From contig JAEWRN010000007.1 in NCBI GenBank assembly GCA_023460035.1, positions 1-64,000 on the forward strand: a stretch of DNA of 64,000 nucleotides, written 5' to 3'. Of the stretch, positions 7,419 through 17,016 are shown piece by piece (the first letter of the stretch is position 1; every line of letters starts with the position of its first letter). This DNA is from Bacillota bacterium (GTDB lineage: Bacteria > Bacillota > Clostridia > Oscillospirales > Ruminococcaceae). Under the pieces are notes generated by a model that saw only the letters and a list, made by a program, of their open reading frames with translations, made no database searches and had not been told where the DNA came from. The translations under genes and the position numbers were made by a program.

Positions 7419-7883
7419 TTTCCTTTGCACCTTCCAATCAATGGGCTTGCCCTAAGGGGCCTTTTTTTATGCGGCTTTAAATTGAGTTCAATAGTTAAGA
7501 CCATTGAATTGCCTTTTGTGCCGTAAAAATACGCGGTGCCAATACCACACAAAAGGGCGCACGGCAGGAACCTGTTACCCCGCCATTGTAACACAAAGTA
7601 AGCCTTATTGGGGTGTGTGCCCCATGTAAAATATATTTTTTTACCATCATCGGCAAGCGTGCCCCCAGTGCTGGGGGCAAAGTGGAAAACGGTTGCTTCA
7701 TAGACTTTATGCCGCGCCGGGTACCACGGGCAACGGCAGGGCGGCAGGTAATGATACCGGTAAAACAAAAAGTGGCGCAGCTTTGTGCCGCACCACTTTT
7801 TTTAGTTGTGTTGATGCCCTGCCGCAAAGGCGGCCTTTGCCCACACGGTATAAGGGAAAACCTGCGGGTGGGCTGTGTTTCAA
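7419..7883. other. Intergenic region between the HAD gene and secA
   Basis: These 465 bases carry no convincing gene. They contain an inverted repeat at 7485-7510 (agttcaatagt / accattgaatt, 9 of 11 matched) about 70 bases upstream of the HAD start, which could be an operator. A second perfect 9-bp inverted repeat lies at 7660-7679. The secA terminator is at about 7770. Confidence 0.5.
7770..7804 (-). terminator. Probable secA terminator
   Basis: A hairpin of aaaaagtgg and ccactttttt with an imperfect GC-rich inner part lies about 80 bases beyond the secA stop, with A/T tails on both sides. Confidence 0.5.
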
Positions 7884-10637
7884 TTACAGCTCGGGGTGGT
7901 ATTCTTTGCAGGTGCACTTCTTCCACTTCAGCCCGCTGCCGCAGGGGCACGGGTCGTTGCGGCCAATCTTCATTACCTTAGCGGGGGTTTTGGTGTTGGT
8001 TTTCGTGCCGCCAACGCCTTCGCCCATCGGCACGGCTACCTGCTCGCGCTTCGGCTCTTCTTTTGTGCGAATTTCCACCGTCAGCAGCAGGCGGGTGGTG
8101 TCTTCGCGAATCGAGGCAATCATGTCGTCAAACATGTCAAAGCCCTCAATACGGTACTCAACCACCGGGTTGCGCTGGCCGTAGCTGCGCAGGTAAATGC
8201 CCTTGCGCAGTTCGTCCATGTTGTCGATGTGCTCCATCCACTTCATGTCAACGGTTTTCAGCAGCACCACACGCTCTAATTCGCGCATCATCTGGCTGCC
8301 GTAGCGGGCCTCTTTGTCGGTGCAAATTTTAGTTGCACGGTCAATCAGCAGCTTGTTCAGCTCTTCACGGGTCAGCTTTGCCAGCTCTTCGTCGCTGTAG
8401 GCAAAGTCGCCGTCGTGGCACAGCCAGCCGCGGTAGTGGTCGCGCAGGCCGGAGAGGTCCCACTCGCTGGTCGTTTCGCCGGCGGTGTACATGGCAATCG
8501 TCTCGGTGATGGATTCTTCCATCATCGCGCGCACGCTGGCCGAAACATCGTCGCCCTGCAACACCTGGTTGCGCTGGCCGTAAATGGTCTCGCGCTGGCT
8601 GTTCATGACGTCGTCAAACGACAGCACGTTTTTACGAATGCTGAAGTTCTGGCCCTCAATCTTTTTCTGTGCGCTTTCAATGGTGCTCGTAATCATGCGG
8701 TTTTCAATCGGGGTGTCCTCGTCCACGCCCAGCGTGTCCATCAGGTTTTGCACCCGGTCGCCGCCAAACAGCCGCATCAGGTCGTCCTCAAGGCTCAGGA
8801 AAAAGCGGCTGGCGCCGGGGTCGCCCTGACGGCCGGAACGGCCGCGCAGCTGGTTGTCAATGCGGCGGGACTCGTGCCGCTCGGTGCCGATGATAAACAG
8901 GCCGCCCGCGGCGCGCACCTTTTCGGCTTCGGCCGCAACGATGGGCTTGTATTTGGCCAGCGCCTCAACAAATGCGGCGCGCACTTTTAAAATCTCTTCG
9001 TCCTCGGTCTCGGCATGGCCGTCGGCCTCGGCAATCAGCTCGTCCTCAAAGCCCTGCTTGCGCAGGTCTGATTTTGCCATGTACTCGGCGTTGCCGCCCA
9101 GCATAATATCGGTACCACGGCCGGCCATGTTGGTCGCGATGGTCACGACGCCAAACTTGCCTGCCTGTGCAACAATCTCGGCCTCTTTTTCATGGTATTT
9201 GGCGTTCAATACCTCGTGGCGGATGCCGCGGCGTTTCAGCATGGTCGACAGCAGCTCGCTCTTTTCAATGCTGATGGTACCCACCAGCACCGGCTGGCCT
9301 TTTTCGTGCGACTCCGCAATCTGGTCGATGACCGCGTTGAACTTGGCCTTTTCGGTCTTGTACACCACGTCGCCCATGTCGTCGCGGATGACGGGTTGGT
9401 TGGTGGGCACTTCCACCACGCTCAGCCCGTAAATCTCGTTAAACTCGTCGGCTTCGGTTTTGGCAGTACCGGTCATGCCAGACAGCTTTTTGTACATGCG
9501 GAAATAGTTCTGGAAGGTGATGGTCGCCAGCGTTTTGGATTCCTTTTGTACGCTGACGCCCTCTTTGGCCTCAATGGCCTGGTGCAGGCCCTCGTTAAAG
9601 CGACGGCCCAGCATCAAACGGCCGGTGAACTCGTCGACAATAATCACTTCGCCGTCTTTTACCACATAGTCGACATCCAACTTCATGATGCCGTGGGCGC
9701 GAATGGCCTGGTTGATGTGGTGTGCAAGGGTCATGTTGTCCGCGTCGGCAAGGTTGTCGATGTGGAAATACTCCTCGGCCTTTTTGATGCCGCGCTGGGT
9801 CAGCGTGACGGTCTTTTGCTTTTCCACCACGATGTAGTCGATGTCCTCGCCCACTTCGTCGTCGTGCTCTTCCTTGTCGTCCACATCGGCAAACACCTTT
9901 GCTTTCAGGCGTTTGACAAATTCGTCTGCGGTGCGGTACATCTCGGTGGATTTGTCGCCCTCGCCGCTGATGATCAGCGGGGTACGCGCCTCATCAATCA
10001 AAATGGAGTCGACCTCATCGACGATGGCAAATGCGTGGCCGCGCTGCACCATCTGCTCTTTATAGGTAACCATGTTGTCACGCAGGTAATCGAACCCCAG
10101 TTCGTTGTTGGTGCCGTAGGTGACATCACAGTTATACGCTTTTTTGCGGTCGGCGCCGGGCATGTCATGCACGACAAGGCCAACCGAAAGGCCCAGGAAA
10201 CGGTAAACCTTGCCCATCCATTCAGAGTCGCGCTTGGCAAGGTAATCGTTGACGGTGACGACGTGCACGCCCTCACCGGACAGCGCGTTCAGGTAGACCG
10301 GCAGGGTGGCAACAAGGGTCTTGCCTTCACCGGTCTTCATTTCGGCAATTTCGCCGCGGTGCAGCACAATGCCGCCGACGACCTGTACCGGGAAATGCCG
10401 CATGCCCAGCACGCGGCTGGACGCTTCGCGGCAGACCGCAAAGGCGTCGGGCAGAATATCATCCAGTGTCTTGCCGTCTGCAAGCTGTTGTTTGAGGGCG
10501 GGTGTGACCGCCTGCAACTCAGCGTCGGAGTAAGCTTTGTACTTGTCCTCCAGCGCCAGCACCGCAGTGGCGATGGGCCGGATTTTTTTGAGCTCCTTGC
10601 CGGAAAAGTTGCCGAAAATCTTTTCGAGAAAAGCCAT
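7884..10637 (-). CDS. secA: Preprotein translocase ATPase SecA
   Basis: The 917-residue motor drives export of unfolded preproteins through SecYEG. It has all SecA landmarks in order: the N-terminal FGN/KxLKKI region, GGIVLHRGEIAEM, Walker A TGEGKT (102-107), VNDYLAKRD, the Walker B region VDEVDSILIDEARTPLIISG, the preprotein cross-linking domain, GRGTDIMLGG, RGRSGRQGDPG, and the helical scaffold. The C-terminal zinc tail reads GRNDPCPCGSG and then KKCTC, so the fourth zinc ligand appears to be Cys rather than the usual His or is shifted by one residue. The start is set by TAGGCGG 7 bases before the ATG. It is a single gene with a strong promoter. Confidence 0.98.
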   Translation of the reverse strand: MAFLEKIFGNFSGKELKKIRPIATAVLALEDKYKAYSDAELQAVTPALKQQLADGKTLDDILPDAFAVCREASSRVLGMRHFPVQVVGGIVLHRGEIAEMKTGEGKTLVATLPVYLNALSGEGVHVVTVNDYLAKRDSEWMGKVYRFLGLSVGLVVHDMPGADRKKAYNCDVTYGTNNELGFDYLRDNMVTYKEQMVQRGHAFAIVDEVDSILIDEARTPLIISGEGDKSTEMYRTADEFVKRLKAKVFADVDDKEEHDDEVGEDIDYIVVEKQKTVTLTQRGIKKAEEYFHIDNLADADNMTLAHHINQAIRAHGIMKLDVDYVVKDGEVIIVDEFTGRLMLGRRFNEGLHQAIEAKEGVSVQKESKTLATITFQNYFRMYKKLSGMTGTAKTEADEFNEIYGLSVVEVPTNQPVIRDDMGDVVYKTEKAKFNAVIDQIAESHEKGQPVLVGTISIEKSELLSTMLKRRGIRHEVLNAKYHEKEAEIVAQAGKFGVVTIATNMAGRGTDIMLGGNAEYMAKSDLRKQGFEDELIAEADGHAETEDEEILKVRAAFVEALAKYKPIVAAEAEKVRAAGGLFIIGTERHESRRIDNQLRGRSGRQGDPGASRFFLSLEDDLMRLFGGDRVQNLMDTLGVDEDTPIENRMITSTIESAQKKIEGQNFSIRKNVLSFDDVMNSQRETIYGQRNQVLQGDDVSASVRAMMEESITETIAMYTAGETTSEWDLSGLRDHYRGWLCHDGDFAYSDEELAKLTREELNKLLIDRATKICTDKEARYGSQMMRELERVVLLKTVDMKWMEHIDNMDELRKGIYLRSYGQRNPVVEYRIEGFDMFDDMIASIREDTTRLLLTVEIRTKEEPKREQVAVPMGEGVGGTKTNTKTPAKVMKIGRNDPCPCGSGLKWKKCTCKEYHPEL

Positions 10638-10736
10638 TTGATTACCGCCTAATCTTTTACAAATTGCGCCGCCGCAAAAGGGAGAAAAGGGCCAGCCTGT
10701 GTGGGGGCGGGGCAGCGCGGTCGCATACACTCTCCC

Positions 10737-10765
10737 ATTTTACACCGGGGTTTGGGCAGTGTCAA
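10737..10765 (-). promoter_or_regulatory. secA promoter
   Basis: On the minus strand TTGACA (10760-10765), a 17-base spacer and TAAAAT (10737-10742), about 100 bases before the secA start. Confidence 0.75.
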
Positions 10766-10810
10766 ACAATCAGGGCAAAGAAATTGTAAAACACCGCAGG
10801 TTTGTACAGG

Positions 10811-11587
10811 TTACACATAGATTTCATCCATTTTCAGGGTGTCGGGGCTGCGGTCGGCCGCTGCGCGAAACGCCGCGGGGGTGCAGCCGGTCTCGGCGTG
10901 GAACACGCGGCACAAATAATTGGCGCTTGAAAACCCCGCAAGGCTTGCCACCAGCTCCAGCGGGGCATCGGTGCTGCGCAGCAGCTGCTTTGCGGCCTCA
11001 ATGCGCACGGTGGTCAAGTAGCGCCCGGGGGTGACGCCGGTCTCCTGCCGGAAGGTGCGCACTAAATGGCTTTTGCTCACCCCCAGCGCGTCGCTTAGCT
11101 CCTGCACGCCGTAAAGGCTGGCATAATTGCGCCGCATGGCGGCAATGGCCTGCGCCGCCAGCCGGCCCGCGGGGGCCGGGGCTTCGTCGAGGCGTGACAC
11201 CAGACACAAAAGGTCAAACAGCAGCGTGGGGGTGGGGGGCAGCGCTTTGCCCGCCAGCTGGTGCAGGGTTTGTGCTGCGCCGGGGCAGCGCGTGCTGCTT
11301 TGCGCCACCGGGGCGGGCAGTGCCGGCAAAATGCTTTTGGCAAGGCTGCCCACAAAACGCACCCCTTCAAAGGCACAGGGCACGGTGGGGTACAGCGTCA
11401 GCGGGCCCGCGGCAAGCAAAAGCTGGCCCTCCTCTAATAAAAAGGGGCTGCCCTGCGGGGTGCCGCAGGCGCAGCGCCCCGCCGCTGTGGCAACCAGCCA
11501 CAGCCCTGCCTGCAATGGCACCGGCTGGGTGCCGGTGGTATGCAGCAGTTCACCCGCGCCGCAAAGCGCGGCAGGATCAAAAACCAT
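10811..11587 (-). CDS. AraC/XylS-family transcriptional regulator
   Basis: The 258-residue protein has an N-terminal ligand-binding/cupin-like half (to about 145) of low similarity and a C-terminal AraC DNA-binding domain (about 155-250). Two helix-turn-helices are visible, around GVQELSDALGVSKSHLVRTF and LELVASLAGFSSANYLCRVF. The second ends in the diagnostic FHAETGCTPAAFR. The start is uncertain: an ATG at 11587 and two GTG codons at 11599 and 11596 share the same weak upstream sequence. It is divergent from the MsmX/UgpC-type ATPase gene, so regulation of sugar uptake is a fair guess. It is followed 170 bases later by secA in the same direction. Confidence 0.85.
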   Translation of the reverse strand: MVFDPAALCGAGELLHTTGTQPVPLQAGLWLVATAAGRCACGTPQGSPFLLEEGQLLLAAGPLTLYPTVPCAFEGVRFVGSLAKSILPALPAPVAQSSTRCPGAAQTLHQLAGKALPPTPTLLFDLLCLVSRLDEAPAPAGRLAAQAIAAMRRNYASLYGVQELSDALGVSKSHLVRTFRQETGVTPGRYLTTVRIEAAKQLLRSTDAPLELVASLAGFSSANYLCRVFHAETGCTPAAFRAAADRSPDTLKMDEIYV

Positions 11588-11704
11588 ATTTGACACCACA
11601 CATCAATATTTTGCTATTTAAAACCCAATAATCGGTGTTATTATTGTAATAGATACCGCACGAAAGGTCAACTTTCTGCAATAAAACAACATGGAGGTTT
11701 TGTT

Positions 11705-12820
<1,116 letters not shown>

Positions 12821-12850
12821 AAAACAGCCCGGCATAGAACAACAGCAATC

Positions 12851-12885
12851 AAAACGGCGCGGAACCTTGGGTTCGCGCCGTTTTT
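12851..12885 (+). terminator. Terminator after the sugar ATPase gene
   Basis: Stem acggcgcg-gaacc with ggttc-gcgccgt (one bulged G), 3-base loop and a T5 tail. Confidence 0.85.
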
Positions 12886-12942
12886 GGCACTCCACTTTTT
12901 GAAACACCGGCCCACAGTTCACAAAAGTTTACAAATTAAGGC

Positions 12943-12972
12943 TTGCGCAAGTTAGCTTGAATTACTTATAAT
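12943..12972 (+). promoter_or_regulatory. Citrate synthase promoter with a palindrome over the -35
   Basis: TTGCGC (12943-12948), an 18-base spacer and TATAAT (12967-12972). The perfect 10-bp palindrome CTTGCGCAAG (12942-12951) overlaps the -35 and could be an operator. Confidence 0.6.
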
Positions 12973-13039
12973 AAATTACAAAACAAAATTTGAAACAGGG
13001 TAGCGGGTGCCGTGCAAGGGCGCCCGGGGGAGGAATTGT

Positions 13040-14431
13040 ATGGGAAACTATAACTTTTCAAATATCACGCCCGCTATTCGCGATTTAAGCGAAATGGGGC
13101 TGCAGCACAATACCATTGCGCCCGAGCTGTTTGCGCAGTATCAGGTCAAGCGCGGCCTGCGCGATGAAAACGGCCGCGGCGTGCTGACCGGGCTGACCAA
13201 TGTGTCGGACGTTGTCGCCACCCGCAAAGAGGGCGACGCGCTGGTGCCCGCCCCGGGCGAGCTGTATTACCGCGGGGTCAATGTGCGCGAGCTGATTGAC
13301 GGCTTTTTGGCGGATGGCCGCTATGGGTATGAAGAGACGACCTATCTGCTGCTGTTTGGCGAATTGCCCGACAACGCGCATTACGAGTGGATCTGCCGTC
13401 TGCTGGCCGATTACCGCAACCTGCCCACGGCCTTTGTGCGGGACGTCATTTTAAAATCCCCCAGCGCCAATATCATGAACAGCCTTGCGCGCAGCACGCT
13501 GACGCTGTACTCGTACGACGACAAGGCAGAGGATACCTCTCTGCCCAATGTGCTGCGCCAGTCGCTAGAGCTGATCGCCCTGTTCCCGATGCTGGCGGTG
13601 TACGGCTACCAGGCGCACACCTATTACCATGACGACAAAACGCTGGTCATCCGCCCGCCGCAGCCGCAGCTTTCCACCGCAGAAAACATTTTGCAGATGC
13701 TGCGGCCGGACGGTTCGTTTACCCAGCTGGAAGCCCGCGTGCTGGACCTTGCGCTGGTGCTGCATGCCGAGCATGGCGGCGGCAACAACTCGACGTTTGC
13801 CGCGCGGGTGGTCACCACGTCGGGCACCGATACCTATTCTGCCATGGTGGCGGCACTGGCATCGCTAAAGGGGCCAAAGCACGGCGGCGCCAACATCAAG
13901 GTTGCCGAAATGTTTGAGGACATGAAGCAGCATCTCACCGACTGGGAGGACGAGGAAGCCGTTTCGCAGTATCTGGTGGATTTGCTGGAAAAGAGGGCCT
14001 TCGACAAAGCGGGCCTGATTTACGGTGTGGGGCACGCGGTGTATTCCATCAGCGACCCGCGCGCAGAGGTGTTTCGCGGCTTTGTGGAAAAGCTGTCGCG
14101 CGAAAAGGGCGTGGAAAAAGAGTACGAGCTGTATGACCGCGTGGCGCGCCTTGCGCCGCAGGTTATTGCCGAGCGCCGCAAGATGTACAAGGGCGTTTCG
14201 GCCAACATCGATTTTTACAGCGGGTTTGTGTACCGCATGCTGGGCCTGCCCACCGAGCTGTACACCCCCATTTTTGCCATCGCGCGCATTGCGGGGTGGA
14301 GCGCCCACCGCCTGGAAGAGCTTGCCACCGCGGGCAAGATTATCCGCCCGGCGTATAAAAGTGTGGCCCCGCATGTGCCGTATGTGCCCATGCAGCAGCG
14401 GCACGAGCGCGAGCTGAACGGCGAAGGCTGA
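13040..14431 (+). CDS. gltA: Citrate synthase
   Basis: The 463-residue enzyme condenses acetyl-CoA with oxaloacetate. The active-site set is readable: H245 in HAEHGGGNNSTF, H281 in GPKHGGANIK, catalytic H332 in GVGHAVYSISDPRA and D391 in VSANIDFYSG. The protein is longer than Gram-negative or Bacillus enzymes (about 370-430 residues) because of an extended N-terminus of about 60 residues; this long form is common in clostridia. The ATG at 13040 follows GGAGG by 6 bases. The gene stands alone. No aconitase or isocitrate dehydrogenase is nearby, so a biosynthetic role (2-oxoglutarate for glutamate) is likely but not shown here. 2-methylcitrate synthase activity cannot be excluded. Confidence 0.93.
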   Translation: MGNYNFSNITPAIRDLSEMGLQHNTIAPELFAQYQVKRGLRDENGRGVLTGLTNVSDVVATRKEGDALVPAPGELYYRGVNVRELIDGFLADGRYGYEETTYLLLFGELPDNAHYEWICRLLADYRNLPTAFVRDVILKSPSANIMNSLARSTLTLYSYDDKAEDTSLPNVLRQSLELIALFPMLAVYGYQAHTYYHDDKTLVIRPPQPQLSTAENILQMLRPDGSFTQLEARVLDLALVLHAEHGGGNNSTFAARVVTTSGTDTYSAMVAALASLKGPKHGGANIKVAEMFEDMKQHLTDWEDEEAVSQYLVDLLEKRAFDKAGLIYGVGHAVYSISDPRAEVFRGFVEKLSREKGVEKEYELYDRVARLAPQVIAERRKMYKGVSANIDFYSGFVYRMLGLPTELYTPIFAIARIAGWSAHRLEELATAGKIIRPAYKSVAPHVPYVPMQQRHERELNGEG

Positions 14432-14462
14432 GGGGAAACAGAACGCACACAAAAACAAAACA

Positions 14463-14494
14463 AACAGGGCCCTGCCACCCGGCAGGGCCCTGTG
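14463..14494. terminator. Bidirectional terminator, perfect 12-bp stem
   Basis: cagggccctgcc and ggcagggccctg (14465-14492) flank a 4-base loop between the convergent citrate synthase and glsB genes. The minus side continues into a T-rich tract. Confidence 0.75.
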
Positions 14495-14530
14495 CTGTAG
14501 TAACAGCCAAAGAGAAAAAGCAAAAAGGGG

Positions 14531-14797
14531 TCAGCGCCTTTTGGTAAACAGGCCCACAATGCCAAGAAACAGCACCGCGCCGACAATGGCGACAAAAAAG
14601 CTCCACAGGTTCAGCCCCGTGGCGGGGCCCCAGCCCACCAGGCTAAATACCCAGCCGCCCACAAAAGCGCCGATGATGCCGACAATGATGTTGAGGCCAA
14701 TGCCCATCTGGGCGTCGCGTTTCATGATCTTGCTTGCAATCCAGCCGGAAAACCCACCTAAAATGATCCATACTAAAATACTGCTGATCTGCGGCAT
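14531..14797 (-). CDS. GlsB/YeaQ/YmgE-family stress membrane protein
   Basis: This 88-residue hydrophobic protein has three membrane helices with glycine motifs (LGGFSGWIASKIM, GIIGAFVGGWVF, VAIVGAVLFLGIVGLF). They define the transglycosylase-associated/GlsB family, whose members are induced by envelope and general stress; their activity is unknown. An AGGGGA site 7 bases before the ATG lies inside the end of the csbD-like gene 2 bases upstream, so the two are certainly co-transcribed. Confidence 0.88.
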   Translation of the reverse strand: MPQISSILVWIILGGFSGWIASKIMKRDAQMGIGLNIIVGIIGAFVGGWVFSLVGWGPATGLNLWSFFVAIVGAVLFLGIVGLFTKRR

Positions 14798-14799
14798 AA

Positions 14800-15045
14800 T
14801 TATTCCCCTTTCTTTTTGTCGTGTTGGTCTTTTTTATCCTGCAATTCATCCAGCAGGTCATTTGCTTTTTCGGCAAGGGTCTCTTTCAGCTCTTTGCCAA
14901 GCTGCTTGCCTTGCTGTGAAAGCTCGCTGCCCATGGCCTGCAGTTTGCCTTCTAGTTCCAGCTTCTGCTGGCCGGTCAGCTTGCCGGCAGCCTCTTTGGC
15001 TTTACCGGCGACATGGTTTGCCTGGTCTTTCAGGTCGCATTGCAT
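14800..15045 (-). CDS. CsbD-like small stress protein
   Basis: The 81-residue hydrophilic, highly charged protein contains the CsbD-type core DLKDQANHVAGKAKEAAGKLTG near its start. An alternating Lys/Glu/Gln helical region follows, and it ends KKDQHDKKKGE. CsbD is a sigma-B general stress protein in Bacillus; its biochemical role is unknown. GGAGG lies 8 bases before the ATG at 15045; a long upstream in-frame extension is not supported. The csbD-glsB pairing recurs in Firmicutes stress loci. Confidence 0.8.
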   Translation of the reverse strand: MQCDLKDQANHVAGKAKEAAGKLTGQQKLELEGKLQAMGSELSQQGKQLGKELKETLAEKANDLLDELQDKKDQHDKKKGE

Positions 15046-15273
15046 AGGTAAAACCTCCTTCGCCCCAAAAGGGCGGCTACGGGCGTGCGCCCGTGCGTTA
15101 AAAATGGGTTTAAAGTATACTAAAAAGATAAATTTTTGTGCCTTCATTGTAGCAAATGCTCTGCGGTTTGTCAAATAATTGCACTGCGCTTTGGGGTGGC
15201 CGCGCGGCGTGGTATTGTGTATAATAAAGGCAGCAAAGCAGCAGAAAAGCAAACAGCAGAAAGAAGGCTTTTG

Positions 15274-15927
15274 ATGAATGCAAGTGAAATGCTGGCTAAG
15301 GTAGACCACACCCAGCTGAAACCCACCGCCACCTGGCAGGACATTGCGCAGTTGTGCGAAGAGGCCGTACAGTACGCCACTGCTTCGGCCTGTATCCCCC
15401 CGGCGTTTGTGGCGCGCGCCCACGCGGCGTACCCGGCGCTCAACCTGTGCACGGTCATCGGCTTCCCTTTGGGGTATGCCGCCGCCGCGGTAAAGGTGTG
15501 CGAAGCAAAGCAGGCGCTGGCCGACGGCGCAAACGAAGTGGATGTCGTGGTAAATTTGGGGGATGTGAAGGACGGCGCGTTTGAGCGCATCACTGCCGAA
15601 ATTGCAGCGCTGAAAGCGGCGGCCGGCACCCACATTTTAAAGGTCATTGTCGAGACCTGCTATTTGACGCAGGCAGAAAAAATAGCCCTGTGCGGCTGTG
15701 TCACAAAGGGCGGGGCCGATTTTATCAAGACCTCCACCGGGTTTGGCACTGCCGGGGCACAGCTGGAAGATATCGCGCTGTTTCGCAGCCACATCGGCCC
15801 CGGCGTGCAGATCAAAGCGTCCGGCGGCATTCGCACCCGCGAGCAAATCGAGCAGTTTTTGCAGGCGGGCTGTGCGCGCATCGGCTGCAGTGCGGCGGTA
15901 AAGGCGCTGGCAGGCGATATAAAATAA
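15274..15927 (+). CDS. deoC: Deoxyribose-phosphate aldolase
   Basis: The 217-residue class I aldolase splits 2-deoxyribose 5-phosphate into acetaldehyde and glyceraldehyde 3-phosphate in deoxynucleoside catabolism. The Schiff-base lysine K152 is in DFIKTSTGF, and the supporting D90 is in NEVDVVVNLG. K181 lies in the KASGGIRT phosphate-binding loop. The length matches the short bacterial DeoC. The ATG at 15274 has AGAAGG at suitable spacing. It stands alone rather than in a deo operon; adenosine deaminase lies about 9 kb away but is not linked by operon. Confidence 0.95.
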   Translation: MNASEMLAKVDHTQLKPTATWQDIAQLCEEAVQYATASACIPPAFVARAHAAYPALNLCTVIGFPLGYAAAAVKVCEAKQALADGANEVDVVVNLGDVKDGAFERITAEIAALKAAAGTHILKVIVETCYLTQAEKIALCGCVTKGGADFIKTSTGFGTAGAQLEDIALFRSHIGPGVQIKASGGIRTREQIEQFLQAGCARIGCSAAVKALAGDIK

Positions 15928-15955
15928 AACACACAGCAAACGCAGCAAACGCAGC

Positions 15956-15994
15956 AAAACACCCCTTGCCGGTTATAAGGCAAGGGGTGTTTTA
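15956..15994. terminator. Bidirectional terminator between deoC and mgsA
   Basis: A perfect 15-bp stem (aaaacaccccttgcc and its complement) with an 8-base loop and T/A flanks. Confidence 0.9.
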
Positions 15995-16027
15995 TAATTA
16001 TAATAGAGGCGGGCGAAACAGCAAAAA

Positions 16028-16498
16028 TTACAAAATTTTGCTGCGCTCTTGCACGCTGAGCTGAAAATTCACCACTTCATGCTGGTATTCTTCGCTCATC
16101 AGCTTCGAGCTGATCATAAAATCAGCCGATGCCCGGTTGTTGGCAATGGGGATGTCGTACACCTGCGCAATGCGCAGCAGCGCTTTTACATCGGGGTCGT
16201 GCGGCTGCGCGGTCAGCGGGTCAGAAAAGAAGATGACAAAATCAATTGCGCCCTCCACAATTTTGGCGCCGATCTGCTGGTCGCCGCCCAGCGGGCCGCT
16301 GTTATAGGCGCGCACCGGCAGGCCGGTATAGTCGCTGACCATGGTGGCAGTGGTGCCGGTACCACACAAAAAGTGCTGCTGCAGCACCTCGCGGTTGGTT
16401 TTGCACCAGTCCAGCAATTCATGCTTTTTGGCGTCATGGGCAATCAGCGCAATGTTTTTTTGCCGGCCGATTGTCAGGGTAATCAAGTTGTTGTTCAT
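16028..16498 (-). CDS. mgsA: Methylglyoxal synthase
   Basis: The 156-residue enzyme converts dihydroxyacetone phosphate to methylglyoxal and phosphate, a bypass of lower glycolysis. Active-site residues align: H21 in ALIAHDAKK, D73 in SGPLGGDQQIGA, D93 and H100 in DPLTAQPHDPDV. Its ATG overlaps the stop of the preceding HPr-like gene in an ATGA, so translation of the two is coupled. GAGAGGAAG also lies about 7 bases upstream, within that gene. The coupling suggests the HPr-like protein controls this enzyme (see findings). The length is typical. Confidence 0.95.
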   Translation of the reverse strand: MNNNLITLTIGRQKNIALIAHDAKKHELLDWCKTNREVLQQHFLCGTGTTATMVSDYTGLPVRAYNSGPLGGDQQIGAKIVEGAIDFVIFFSDPLTAQPHDPDVKALLRIAQVYDIPIANNRASADFMISSKLMSEEYQHEVVNFQLSVQERSKIL

Positions 16499-16740
16499 CT
16501 GGTTTCTTCCTCTCCATCAGCCAAAAAGGGGCGCATGGCGTCCATATAAGGTTGGTTTTCATCATAAACACGCAGCAAAACGGGGTGGGCGAGGTCCAGC
16601 GTAAAAATCCCCATCAGCGAGCGCGCGTCCAGCACATGGCCGCCGCTGACCAGCTCAAAATCGCCGTTCAGCTTTGTCAGTGTAGAAACAAATTTTTGTA
16701 CCCGCTGTACGTTTGGCAGGTTCACATATAGTTCGCGCAT
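16495..16740 (-). CDS. HPr/Crh-like protein lacking the phosphocarrier histidine
   Basis: The 81-residue protein fits the HPr fold. The motif ARSLMGIFTLDL (39-50) matches the regulatory-serine region of HPr (KSIMGVMSL), so Ser41 corresponds to Ser46. Counting back 31 residues, the position of the PTS histidine (His15) is Asn10, and there is no His before residue 35. It therefore cannot act as a normal phosphocarrier and instead resembles Crh, the Bacillus HPr paralogue that keeps only the serine. It is the first gene of a two-gene unit, overlapping mgsA by 4 bases. A GAAGGTG site precedes the ATG. No HPr kinase gene is in the window. Confidence 0.78.
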   Translation of the reverse strand: MRELYVNLPNVQRVQKFVSTLTKLNGDFELVSGGHVLDARSLMGIFTLDLAHPVLLRVYDENQPYMDAMRPFLADGEEETR

Positions 16741-16763
16741 AAGGCACCTTCTTTAGTTGAGCT

Positions 16764-16797
16764 AGTTTTAAAAATACCCCGGCAAAGGGCTGCCGGG
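16764..16797 (-). terminator. Possible leader attenuator upstream of the HPr-like/mgsA unit
   Basis: On the minus strand a 7-bp stem (cccggca / tgccggg) is followed by tatttttaaaa, about 25 bases before the first start codon. An extended -10-like TGttatgat lies just upstream (16818-16823). It could be a leader terminator. Confidence 0.35.
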
Positions 16798-16965
16798 CCA
16801 AGTATTGGTTTGTTCTTATCATAACACACCCATAGGGGTGCGGCAAGGGGAAGCACTGGCAAAAGCGCAAGAGCCGTATGACACAAAGTGCCGCGTAAAC
16901 CAAAAAATGTGAACAATTTTAAAAGCCATAATTTGTATAATAGTAACGAATTATGGGTTTATGGG

Positions 16966-16994
16966 TTGACAGAAAGCCCGCTTTTTGCAATAAT
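16966..16994 (+). promoter_or_regulatory. Promoter of the beta-glucoside operon
   Basis: TTGACA (16966-16971), a 17-base spacer and AATAAT (16989-16994). Transcription would begin near 17001, just ahead of the RAT sequence. Confidence 0.7.
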
Positions 16995-17016
16995 GGCGAC
17001 GAAGTGAATGATAAAT

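Noticed and set aside
9192..10652. Long plus-strand frame (486 codons) opposite secA
   Set aside because: It is the reverse complement of a strongly conserved gene, has no SD and encodes a low-complexity His/Val/Leu-rich product; a shadow created by high GC content.
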